Positions 10,931-21,290 of a DNA stretch of 64,000 bases are shown piece after piece. The position numbers and the translations under genes were made by a program. Position 1 is the first letter of the stretch; every line of letters starts with the position of its first letter. The stretch is from Larix kaempferi (Eukaryota; Streptophyta; Pinopsida; Pinales; Pinaceae). The notes beneath the pieces were generated by a model. The model had not been told where the DNA came from and made no database searches. It was given only the letters and a program-made list of their open reading frames with translations. The stretch is from the NCBI GenBank assembly GCA_027924585.1, contig BSBM01001138.1:8046001-8110000 (forward strand), in the 5' to 3' direction.

Positions 10931-13095
10931 TACAAAAATACAAATGGAATAGTGTTATTGCTTTGAATAGATATACTATTTATATATTATTATTGCACCA
11001 TATACAATATAACTTTTTTTACAATGGAAAATGAGACGTCCTTGTCTCCTATTATGCCATAAATTAAATTTATGCCATAAGGTGTTTTCCCTTCATGAAG
11101 TATATGTCATGATGGGGCTTGTGAATACGTCTATACCTATTGATGTTTTTTGGACAACAAACCACGATCTCCATTAATCATGTTCATGTCGATATGTTGT
11201 TAGATGGTAATTGTTTCTCAATTGAATGTATAGAATTTGGAGCATGCAAATCTAGATACTAAACACCGGAACAATAATGTGCAAGATATCAACAATCTAA
11301 TAAATTCATGTAATAAATGCGCTAAACATTAATGATTACACAAGAAATAGATCAATAACAAGTGAAATTGTTATATTGCATTGACAATACAAAGAATGTA
11401 GCAAATGATTGCATATAAACAATTCAAATAGGTCATGGAAACAATTCAAATTGTTCCTATAATGCATGAGATCCTAATTAGGATTAACTAGAACCAACAT
11501 GCCCTTTGTTAGCCATGCAAAATCTATGAGGGCAGTTAAAAGCCACATAACCACCCTAAGTGGTCCCTAAGTGGACTTGGCTTCCTAAATGCTAGATGCA
11601 ACTGAGTGTGGACTCATACATGTGGTCATCATCTCTAAAACCACTGAATTAATGCACTAGGATCTATAAATAGACCTTAGGGTGAGTTAGGGTGAGTTAG
11701 GACCATGATTTGTTGACTGGGAACCCAAGCACTACTCACTAACTCGAATTTCACTCAAGCATTCCTAAAATCATGTAAATAATGCCCAAATCATGGAATG
11801 CGCCTTTGTCAACTAGAAATAGACTTCATGAGTTCTATAAAAGGAAGATAAAGGAGTTTTAGGACCCCTAAAGCTTAGTAGGAAGCTCTAGGGTGACTCA
11901 AATGTCCAAATTGAATGGCATTTGGCATATAGACTCATGAGACCATAGCCTAAGTCCCTAGGTAGGAGAATGAAGCTATGGAGAGGGTTATTATGCTCTA
12001 ACAGAATGTCCATTCCAACATACCTTACATGTACATGTCGGTATACCTTGATTTTTGCATACTTAACCATCATCATAACATGTTCCTTTCATGCTCATGT
12101 GAATCCAAAGCTTGCTTCACACACCTACCTCCATCACCTTCTCTAAATATATTGCTCTCATGACATCTAAGGGTGCCATTATCGCCTGGTGGCAAACTTC
12201 ACTTGCTATGATTTATAAGAGCCCTTAGAAAATATCAATCCTTTCCCTGGGATAGATTCACACTTGGAAATCTAGGTGGAAGCCTTTCAGAATAAATGCA
12301 TAAGGAAAGTCTAGGTTTGGTGGTTCCCTTATGCAAGATCAAGGCCATGCACATAATGTACTTTTACATTGACAACAATTGCATAGTTTCCCAAGTCATA
12401 GGAAGTAGGAAGCAGTTGCAATATGCCTAGAGATTCTTGTAAAGTCCCAATGTTTTTACTATCTTCCTCTTCACAACAGGAGAAATATATCAAAGAGCAT
12501 TGGTTTCCCTCACTCTCCAATGCAAGGGATTGCAATTTCTTTAATGCATTGATGCCTTTAAATGATGGATATTTGAGTTTAGCTTCAGGAGAATTTGGTG
12601 TTTAGCTGTGCATTTTGTCATCATCTTCCTCTTCTACACTCATCCGTGTACCCCTATGCCCATTTTCCTCTTCTTTTTTGCAAGCAATGAAACTTATATT
12701 CCTAATTTTGTAGCAAGTTCTCATCCAATGGTCTATGTGTCCTCAATCATTCATCCTATGTAAAAAATAACATTGACATTCATCGAAAGAAATCCAAACA
12801 TGGATATGGATACGCCAAATCAAATCAAACTATGATGCAAATGAGTGTTTGTAGGTTGGATAATCAAAACATTTTCATATCTGATTAGCATATCAATATA
12901 TGAAATCTACTTATTGTATTTTAGAAATATGATGTTTTTTTGTTTTTTTGTTTTTTTACAAAGAAATTTAGAAGGTTTGTTATATAATTTCTTTGTTTCA
13001 AAATAGTAAGAAAAACCTTTGAAAGCAAGGTATTTAAAACAACATATAATAAATCCATGTATTCAATTGTGTAGACGCCTAAAAAATAAGTCGTT
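10931..13095. repeat. Unclassified repeat body, copy 2, with downstream extension
   Basis: The first ~1.2 kb matches copy 1 (7161-8333). Beyond 12130 it continues into sequence shared with 46025-47870, including 'ttgtaaagtcccaatgttttt', 'ctctccaatgcaagggat' and 'ttcaattgtgtagac'. The full family unit is therefore about 2.2 kb or longer, and unit 1 was cut at about 8333 by the tandem duplication junction. No protein motif is found; the short ORFs near 12329-12605 look incidental. Confidence 0.7.
11230..12003. mobile_element. Solo-LTR-like insertion, copy 2 (774 bp)
   Basis: It is flanked by a direct 'gaatgt' (11224-11229 and 12004-12009) and ends CTCTAACA. It has the same position and length as 7438-8211, so it was there before the tandem duplication. 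It is missing at 45891 in the third repeat copy. Confidence 0.5.
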
Positions 13096-13122
13096 TAAAA
13101 GAATCTCAAATAAAATAACAAG

Positions 13123-13124
<2 letters not shown>

Positions 13125-13176
<52 letters not shown>
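13125..13176. repeat. (AT)n microsatellite
   Basis: An uninterrupted run of alternating A and T, about 52 bp. Confidence 0.95.
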
Positions 13177-13178
<2 letters not shown>

Positions 13179-13179
13179 A

Positions 13180-14525
13180 AGTTGCCACATATATATAATT
13201 CATTCAAACGCATGTGAATTTGCATAATCGATATGATACTAAATTGTCCACACTTTTTATTTATTTACATATTATAATCTTTTTAAAGTTTTTGGTGAAA
13301 TGTTTTAAATACGTTTTTACATTTAAACAAGTGAAATAGCTGCAAAGCAGCTAGTCCCTACTTAAAAAATTGATTTATTGTTGAAAATTTTAAATAACAA
13401 AAAATATAACAAAATGAAATAAAAAATATAAAATAGTAGAAAAAGTATTTAGTTGAAGTCCATGAATCCTCTAATGCTGCAGCAGTTCTGCTTCTCAAAG
13501 CTTGGAAGTGAAATTGGCAAAGGGATAATGGGTACAAGCCTACTGAAGAGTTTGAGACTAAGTCTTCATCACTTTCTACAATGTTGGGTGTGGCTACATT
13601 TATCAGTGTTCTTTGCATCATTTTTCCACCGTTGTTCTTTTTTGTTTCCCTCAAATTTTGTTCATAAAGTTTTGGTCATTTCCTTAAATGGCTAATGTGA
13701 CTGAATTTTCTATGAGAAACGTGTGCAAGAAGCACGGTATGAATCTTAATTTGGGTGGTAATGTTTTCTAGCTGGAAACATCCATTAGTTATTCATAAGA
13801 GTTTTTTATGTATGCACGAGAAGCTAAAGCGAATAAGAGAACCCAACTACATTGGATTTGAGTTTATGTCGTTCCTTTAAGGGAACGTTTTGACATTGCA
13901 CTTTGTACTAGGAAACCCGTCATGAATGAAAAAAACAAATCCCAATGATTATCAATGCAAAACAAAAAGCAAGATCAAAGGAATTATGAAGGTAATGATG
14001 ATCCTAATATCACTATCCTAAAGGTTGATAAAGTTAATGCCCAATTAGTAATCCTAAAAGCTGATAAAATTAATTCAAAATTAGTTATAAACACTTTAGA
14101 TTATGAATTCCTCACCCTACGAAGGGTTGGCCCTATGAATCCCTTAAGCTTCTTTTGAAAAAGTGGATGTGTATAGGGTCATGACTCGTAATTCCTTAGT
14201 CATCTCAAGTATAGATATAGAGTTAAATATATTGAGAAAAATATGGGTAATCTGGATCATTAAAATTTTTAATAATAATGAGAGTTCTTCAATTTCAAAT
14301 CTAACCAAGCCAAATATTTCTATATACGAAAACAATTTTGATTTTTACCATATATTTCAAAATTTATAAATCTAATTTTATTAATTTTTTTATAAATAGA
14401 TAAAAATAAATTTAATATTTTAAATTGATTTGTGTAAATGTAAATACTTCAAAATACAAGTAAAAATAATTTTTTTATCAATACGTCATTTGTATAATTT
14501 ATGTTTTTGTTCATAAATATTATCT
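13180..14525. other. No gene recognised
   Basis: AT-rich sequence with short overlapping ORFs on both strands (13358-13695, 13955-14158) and no known domain. The ORF at 13955 contains a 12-residue near-repeat, 'ILKVDKVNAQLV' and 'ILKADKINSKLV', which reflects a ~36-bp tandem DNA repeat. A short hairpin (cgttcc/ggaacg) lies near 13870. Confidence 0.5.
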
Positions 14526-14528
14526 TTC

Positions 14529-14735
14529 ATAAAAACTTTACAAGTGATCATAACTTATATAACAAATAAAAATTTAAAAACACGTATTCTTTAATTTTAT
14601 ACCGATTCAATCAAACATAGGTATTATCGTTAGAAAAACTTTACAAGTGATTATGACTCAATATAACATAAAAAAATTTAAAAACACTTATTTTTTAGTT
14701 TTATACCGATTCAATCTAACTCAAGTATTAGATAT
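14529..14735. repeat. Tandem duplication, ~100-bp unit
   Basis: Two units start near 14529 and 14630 and share 'aaaactttacaagtga', 'aatttaaaaacac' and 'ttttataccgattcaatc'. Confidence 0.8.
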
Positions 14736-14952
14736 TCTATGTTATTTTCATAAAAACTTACGGACCTTTATGCAGTGGAGATAACGAGATCAACTGTTTA
14801 AAGCTGAAATCTACACCATATGAATTTCCACATTGGATGATTATACACTATACATAAGAAAACACTTATACGAATTTATGCACTCAAATACATAAGAAAA
14901 CACTTATAAGAAACCGCAATGCAGATCTTGCAATTCATCTTTTCCTACCGAA

Positions 14953-15090
14953 ATCTAAACATCCCAAATAAAATACAACGAAATAATGAGAAAAAGCTTC
15001 CGGTATGTGTAAAGAGAAAAAACATCCCAAATAAAATACAACGTAATGAAAAAAAGCTTCCATTATGAGTAAAGAGAAAAAGCCTCCGGT
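14953..15090. repeat. Tandem repeat, ~62-bp unit
   Basis: Units share 'acatcccaaataaaataca', then 'aaaaagcttcc', then 'tgtgtaaagagaaaaa'. There are two full copies and one partial. Confidence 0.8.
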
Positions 15091-15550
15091 GGCAGATGAC
15101 ATTTACTTCATGAGTAAGGGAAATCATTATTTGTGAAAGTTTCTCTGATTTCGAGCGTGAGAAGCCATTTCAAAAAATTGTGTAATGTACTCAATATAAA
15201 TGTTTGAAACCATCAGAAAATGGCTCTTGAGCAAGAAAATGGCTCTTGAGCAATTAACTTACGGTTCAATATTGTTTGATCTCTAACAATGGGTGCTCGT
15301 TTTCTGAAATAATTGTGAATTGGAAAGGAGACTACCCAATACCCATCAATGACCCCAGCGACGCTGATTAAATTAGCAACAGACCAACGGGTTAAAACAT
15401 ATCCTAAGACCTTCAACATTCTATTTTCAAGTTGATCCCAGCCTTCTAGATGCTCGTTACTTTTTTGCAAAGTGGCAGGCACTTGGCGCTACTTGGGCGA
15501 TTGAATGACTCTATAGCAGCCACATTCTCATCAAGGTGGCAATTTCTCTT

Positions 15551-15597
15551 TCAAGGTGCTTCCACATGGCATTTCAAGGTGCTTCCACATGGCATCA
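15551..15597. repeat. Tandem repeat, 23-24-bp unit, two copies
   Basis: 'tttcaaggtgcttccacatg' plus 'gca' appears twice in a row. Confidence 0.85.
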
Positions 15598-15648
15598 TTC
15601 TCTATTTTTGAGATTACACTGGTCTTTATGACATATCAAATTTTATTA

Positions 15649-15808
15649 CCTGCAACCTGGTGTGTGAGAGTCGGAACTCAAAGGAAGGAAGATGTTAACC
15701 AGTGAGAAGAAAACCAACCTGTAACATGGTCTGTGAGAGTCAGAACTCATAATTTCACCGAAAATCAAAGGAAAGAAGATGTTAGGCAGGGAGAAAAAAA
15801 CCAGAGAC
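15649..15808. repeat. Tandem duplication, ~70-90-bp unit
   Basis: Two units share 'gtgagagtc(g/a)gaactca', 'caaaggaa(g/a)gaagatgtta' and 'gagaa(g/a)aaaacca'. The second has a ~20-bp insertion. Confidence 0.75.
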
Positions 15809-16862
15809 TGGATGTACAACATAAGTTTGCCAATGACGTGGTTCCAATACAACAGTCCCACAGTAAGACAAGGAATCCATAGAGCTGTCGCATTTTCAAA
15901 TCCAAGGAATACACTCACAGTACTAAAAGAAACTTTGCCATTGCTAGGTCCAGAGTTTGAATCCCTTGAAGTTGCGAAGGTAATAAAACTTATGTGCCCT
16001 TCCAGGTACAGAGTTTGAATCCATTGGGCATGCATTGATATCTTATCATTCTAACCATGGAATTCTACTAGAAAATTCACCCTTTTCTTTCTTAAGTTCC
16101 GTCTTTGAGGCCCCTGCAGCATCCATTTGGAATTTCATTGATCGCATGCTTCTTTTGGTGGTTTGGAATTTCAAGCATATGTACTATTGAGCTAGCTACC
16201 TGCTCATTCTCAGCAGAGGAACTTTCATTCTGGAGTTCCCATTGATGAAAACAGCATTCACTGCAGATCCTGGCAATGTTGATTACATGCTCAAGAACGG
16301 GTCCATAGCTTCGTCAAGAGCAACATTTGGGGATAATAATCAGATTCTGCAGGACGGTGACTATTTTAAGCACTTCAGAAGTTTCACCTTCTGAAGCTGT
16401 GGCATCCTCTTAATATCATCAGAGCTCAATTTTGTGAGAAAGTATGATTTTTGAGTTCTACTAAACGCAGAATGACCATTGCTTCGAGTGTAGAAAGATG
16501 TGTTTTGCCTAACTGCGACTGAAACTATCTCTGCCTTGTTTATAATTAGGGAGTGATACATTATTATGGAGCATTTTATTTTTTTATTGATCCCAGTACT
16601 AACTCACGATACTGTAGTCTAGGTTACAAAATCATCCATATTTTGTCATCAAGATATTTCTTACGACTGTTTTGTTTGAATAATTTTGGAGCATCTATAA
16701 AAGCAAACTAATAAAGGAATTCTCTGAAAAGAATGCTACAGAGGCTACTTATGGTAAAATATCTGTAAGTTCAGTTGTCCTGTATAAATCTTGACAGAAG
16801 TTGTGACCATTTTTTCAGGCGTAGGATTGTAGTATCTTCTTCTTGGAGAGCCAGTATATAAA

Positions 16863-17927
16863 ATGGCCGCTACTGCAGCTCAACACTTTGTAGCATGCCA
16901 GCCTCGCATTGCTAATTCCAGACGTCGATCTTCAGGGACTGCATTGTCCTCGAAGAATAGAGGTTCTATCAAAAATTTTATAACCGTACAGGGGAGGATG
17001 TTGTCTTCATGGCCAATGATTGGCATACAGCTCTTCTTCCTTGTTACTTGAAGAGTATCTACAAGCCTGCAGGTTCTTTCACAAATGCCAAGGTACGTAT
17101 TTTACAATTCATTTCTCTTGCAATTTCAATCAATACATGTAGAATTGAACAGTATGAAGCTTACTTTTGGAGGATTTTACTCTGAAATCGGATGCAATTC
17201 ATGAATTCAGGTTGCATATTGCATACACAATATAGCCTATCAAGGCAGATTTGCTTTCTCAGACTTCTCGCTTCTTAATCTCCCCGATGAGTTCAAGAGC
17301 TCATTTGATTTCATTGATGGGTAAACATTTTCCCTACCTACTCATCCATCTGTGCTTTAATGTTTTAAAGGTGAATTGTTTCAAATGATCAGAATCCAGA
17401 TCTCTCAAAACCTGTTAATTTGTGCAGGTATGAAAAACCAGTGAAAGGAAGGAAAATTAATTGGATGAAAGCTGGAATACTAGAATCTGATAGGGTTTTT
17501 ACAGTGAGTCCACATTATGCAAAGGAGCTTGTTTCTGGAGCAGACAAGGGAGTGGAATTGGAAATCTATTGTTCGGAAAACTGGCATTACAGGAATTGTG
17601 AATGGAATGGATATCCAAGAGTGGGACCCTTCAACAGACAAATATCTTGAAGTGAACTATGATGCAACGACTGTAAGAAAACATGAAAATCTAAATCTAC
17701 TACCTTTCTCATTTATAAATTTGTTCTACCATGATTTTTAATTTTTTCACAGGTCAAGAGATCTTTGAATGTTTACAGTTGTAATATAACCTCTCTATGA
17801 TCTAATATATAAGCTATTAAACAGATGTGGGCTGCTGCAGGTTGTGGATGCAAAGCCTAGTTTGAAGGAAGCACTACAAGCTGAAGTTGGGCTGGCTGTG
17901 GACATAAAATATATCAACTGAAGATGT
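16863..17927 (+). pseudogene. GBSS-like: Granule-bound starch synthase pseudogene, N-terminal half with introns
   Basis: The living enzyme extends amylose with ADP-glucose in the plastid. The frame starts with a Ser/Arg/Ala-rich transit-peptide-like stretch (MAATAAQHFVACQPRIANSR...). Exons follow with clean GT/AG borders. Exon one reads '[20 protein letters not shown]' (to 17092), exon two '[20 protein letters not shown]' (17211-17320). Exon three reads '[20 protein letters not shown]' (17428-17672) and ends '[20 protein letters not shown]' in a shifted frame, and exon four 'VVDAKPSLKEALQAEVGLAVD' (from 17841). The exons holding the KTGGL substrate-binding motif are missing between the transit peptide and exon one, and the join is out of frame. 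A frameshift lies near 17565. Exon four runs into a stop, and the C-terminal glycosyltransferase half is absent. Retained introns mean a DNA-level copy, not a retrocopy. Confidence 0.85.
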
Positions 17928-18497
17928 GAATATTGCAACTATGAATTGCAGAGCCGAAAGAGAGCAGACAAAATGATCGGAAGAACTGTGAATGGGGGGT
18001 GAGAGGTCAAGATTTATGGGCAAGGGAGGGCAAGGGATTTAGCTAGCTAGAAGGTTCATGGAAGGCACGAGAAACTTCCCGATCGCCACCACTGAATAAT
18101 AAGGGTAGAAATCTCCACTGAATAATAACTTTTCAAATCGTGATGATTTCATATTATTAATGTGACCTGCAAAATCATAATGACCTGCAAAATCATAAAG
18201 GAATGAGGACTTCAAAGTACATACGTGGTAAGTTTATGGTTTTTGCAGTTTTTTTAATTTTTAAATATTTTTATAATTTGATAATTAATTTGCACACCAG
18301 GGGAAAATTGTTAAATCTGAGTGATCCACCAATCACGAAATTAGTTAATCTAATTTTAAAAATTTATAATTTTTATTTTATATTTTGAAAAAATAAATTT
18401 AATAAAAAATATTTCATAAACTTTATGTAACATTGGAAAAAAAAAACATAAATAATTAAAAGTCAAACTAGGTGGGCGACCAAGTGATCGCTATAAT

Positions 18498-18517
18498 CCC
18501 TGCGGAGCAGGGACTAA
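18498..18517 (+). mobile_element. Helitron-like 3' end: hairpin followed by CTAA
   Basis: CCCTGC-GGA-GCAGGG forms a 6-bp GC stem with a 3-base loop, then A and CTAA, then T. Helitrons end in a short GC hairpin close to CTRR and insert before a T. The hairpin is unusually close to the end (1 base), and no 5' end was identified, so this is a candidate only. It lies ~570 bp after the starch synthase fragment. Confidence 0.35.
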
Positions 18518-18684
18518 TAAGTGAAATAAGTAACATAATTGTATAAATAAGTGAAATAAATAATATAATATAATACTTGTTTCTATGTAAAAATAATATA
18601 AAAGAAATTGGCATTTATTTTTTAAATGTTTTTTTTATATTATTTGCTTTTAGTTTTAAAAATTAGAATAACTATAAAATATTA

Positions 18685-18893
18685 AAAATATAATACTTTT
18701 CAAAAGTATGTATTAGATAAATAATAGTAACAGTTTGTAGTGAATATGTGAGATTAATAAATAAAATAGTGTAAAATAAAATAGCATTTATATGTTAATA
18801 TAATACTTTTCAAAAGTATATATTAGATAAATAATAATAACAGTTTGTAGTGAATAAGTGAGATTAATAAATAAAATAATGTAAAATAAATTA
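18685..18893. repeat. Tandem duplication, ~110-bp unit
   Basis: Units start near 18691 and 18801 and share 'taatacttttcaaaagtat', 'tattagataaataat' and 'aacagtttgtagtgaat'. Confidence 0.85.
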
Positions 18894-19184
18894 GTGTTAA
18901 ACATTTACTTGTGCTTAATTTAAAAATTAGAATAATTATAAAAAATCAATGATATAATTCCCAAATTTTTTGTTAGTGGTTATGAATACTAAAATGTTTA
19001 TAAAATATGTCATTACACGTTGGGAAAAAATAAAATATGGAAAAAAAATTCAAAATATTGGATTTTTTTTGTTAATATAATAACCAATTGAAAAATAAAA
19101 TATAAAAATTTACTTCATATCAACATACACATACAAAATTAAACTAATTTAGTTCGAGAGGAGTCCGTGTAAATAATTTTTCAA

Positions 19185-19232
19185 TTCGACAAGTTTCGAA
19201 CCTATTAAGCAGGTTCATCCTCAAGAGAACAA
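19185..19232 (-). ncRNA. Degenerate hammerhead-ribozyme-like fold, weak candidate
   Basis: On the minus strand a TTGAGGA stretch is followed by a perfect 6-bp stem (GAACCT/AGGTTC, 7-base loop), then GAAAC, TT and GTC. This resembles the hammerhead core (CUGANGA, stem II, GAAA, a very short stem III, GUC). The 5' core departs from consensus and stem I is poor. It lies ~550 bp downstream of the Penelope-like ORF on the same strand, and hammerheads are known in the terminal repeats of such elements. Confidence 0.2.
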
Positions 19233-19784
19233 GAATCTCACTCTTTTAGCACTCGGATGTGAGGGATAAATACTTAATCTCAGCCTTTTTTTTATGGTCG
19301 ACTCATATAGTTAGGGTTAGGTTTTTAATCAATTCTAGTGTAGTTTTTGGTTTTCATTTATGTTTAGTAATGTTATATGATCCATAGTGATTAGTTGAAA
19401 ATATAATTTCATTTAATATTATTAAGTATGATTTGATTTATAATATGTGTTCTTATGAATAATGTATTAAAAGTGTAATTTAGTATTAGAAGTTTTAATT
19501 ATACTAACTTTAATAGTATCTGAGAATTATAGTAATTTATTGTTATTATATTTATTTGTTATATTAATTATAGGTCTAAAGAATATCTGTACTTTATTTT
19601 ATTTAAAAATTGTCTAACCTTTACTTATAAATTCAAAGTGTAACTTTATGGTTAAGTGTAATTTTTATTTGTTATTTTTTAATTAGGGTATGAGTATAAT
19701 TATCTAGATAGTATAATTACCTCATAGTGATTTTAAACCTAAATTGATTTTTAGTATCTAATTAATAGTGCAATTTCTTAGTGA

Positions 19785-20950
19785 TTAGGTAGGTGTTATA
19801 GGTTTATTATTTTCAGTATTATTTATGAGTTTTTTAACAACGGGTTTCCAAGTTTCTTTTAATCTTAGACCATCATCAGGATTGAAATTCTTCACACATT
19901 TTTCAATTTCTATGGCTTCACGTATTTTGCTCTTGTAGTAATGAGGTACAATTACTAGAACTTTTGAATTTTCAAGGCAAATGTGATGTTTAGTTTTGTG
20001 GGAGTGTTCTGCTATGGCTAAGTTTTTAATCCTATCATGTCGTAGATCTGCCCCATGCTCTTTTAACCTAGTTGTGATTGATCTTCCTGTCTCACCTATG
20101 TAGGCATCACCACATGAACATGGTGTTTTGTAGACACCTTTTAGGAGTTTCGGATCAATCGGGTCTTTGGCTTTGTCAAGCATGTTTCTTAACGAGTTTG
20201 GTGGAGCAAACGCCACCCTTATGTTCTTCTTCCTAAGGATGTTAGCGATTTTGTTTGTAGTACCATGGATGTATGGAAGGGTAACTTGAGGATGAGTAGT
20301 GTCTCTTTCTTTCGTTATGTTTTTGTTTGTTTTAATGCTTTGGAAAACTTCCTTAATTTCTCTATCATTACATCCATTGTTTAGGAGGGATATCCTAAGG
20401 TGTTTCAATTCCTCATTTATGTGATCAGTATCTGATACTCTCCAAGAATGTGTGGCTAAGGTTTTTATAATTCCAATTTTTTGGGATGGATGATGATGTG
20501 AGTCAACGTGAAGGTATCTATCCGTATGTGTTTTCTTCCTGTATACCTGGTGAGCAAGAGAACCATCAGGATTCTTTGTGATTCGAACGTCCAGGAATGG
20601 AAGAGATTTTTCTTCTTCTTTTTCCAAGGTGAATTTTATACTATCACATTGATTGTTTATGTGGCTTAGGAACTCATCCAACTTATCTTCACCGTGTGGC
20701 CAATTGCTAAATACATCATCCACAAACCTGATCCACCATTTTGGTTTGTATGGAGAAGAATTGATTGCTTTATCTTCAAAATATTCCATGAAAAGATTTG
20801 CCACAATTGGTGATAGTGGTGAGCCCATTGCAACACCTTCAGTTTGTTCATATATCTCACCTTGAAAACAAAAATAGGTTGACCTGAGGCACATCTCAAC
20901 CAAGCGAGCAATTTCAGGATCTGATACCTTATTTGATATTAGACCAGTGT
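19785..20950 (-). mobile_element. Penelope-like retroelement (Dryad-type), 5'-truncated RT plus GIY-YIG endonuclease
   Basis: The frame has 372 codons from an internal Met at 20903, with ~14 more in-frame codons upstream ('TGLISNKVSDPEIARLVE'). Residues 17-63 are the palm of the reverse transcriptase: 'TEGVAMGSPLSP', then 'WIRFVDDVF' with the catalytic Asp pair at 62-63. The thumb follows ('LPFLDVRI', 'YRKKTHTDRYLH'). At 256-335 is the GIY-YIG endonuclease: 'GVYKTPCSCGDAYIGETGR' (GVY 256, YIG 268), the catalytic Arg in 'TTRLKEH', and the Glu in 'EAIEIEK'. The CxC and 'AEHSHKTKH' motifs form the zinc-binding site typical of this class. The frame is free of stops, unlike every other element here. 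The RT fingers are missing: homology stops near 20950 against a separate repeat. It cannot move without help, and a longer parent copy must exist. Confidence 0.92.
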
Positions 20951-21290
20951 AGATCTATCTTAAACCTGGATCTATCAAGAGGGATCCAATTTCTTGAGGT
21001 GTGTTTTTTTTTAATTTAAATTCAAGAAATTTGATCTCTCTTGTTTAAGTTTTAAGTTTTTATTTTATAGGCAACATCGATTTTTTAATTACTTTTCATA
21101 ATATTTTATTTTATGAGCCAACATTTTTTTTAAATACTTTCAATAATTTTTATTTTATGAGCGGACATGAATTTTTTTAATTATTTTGTTAGAAACGAAC
21201 GTTACAACATCTCCCCCATAGAGCACATCTCTCCTCTCAATGCAATGATTGTTCCATCTTTAGAAAAATATGTATGATGCTCTAAAAACA
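20948..21290. repeat. Dispersed repeat, copy A, next to the truncated end of the Penelope-like element
   Basis: It is related to 53108-53470. Shared blocks are 'atctatcttaaacc', 'aatttcttgag', 'attttatgagcggacatga' and 'ttacaacatctccccc'. 'ttttattttatgag' recurs three times inside. The unit is unclassified and has no ORF. Confidence 0.7.

Noticed and set aside
13358-13695. Overlapping ORFs of 98 and 80 codons
   Set aside because: No recognisable domain, AT-driven composition, frames on opposite strands.
16852-16862. TATA box just before the starch synthase ATG
   Set aside because: 'tatataaa' touches the ATG, leaving no room for a transcription start and leader, so it is probably chance.
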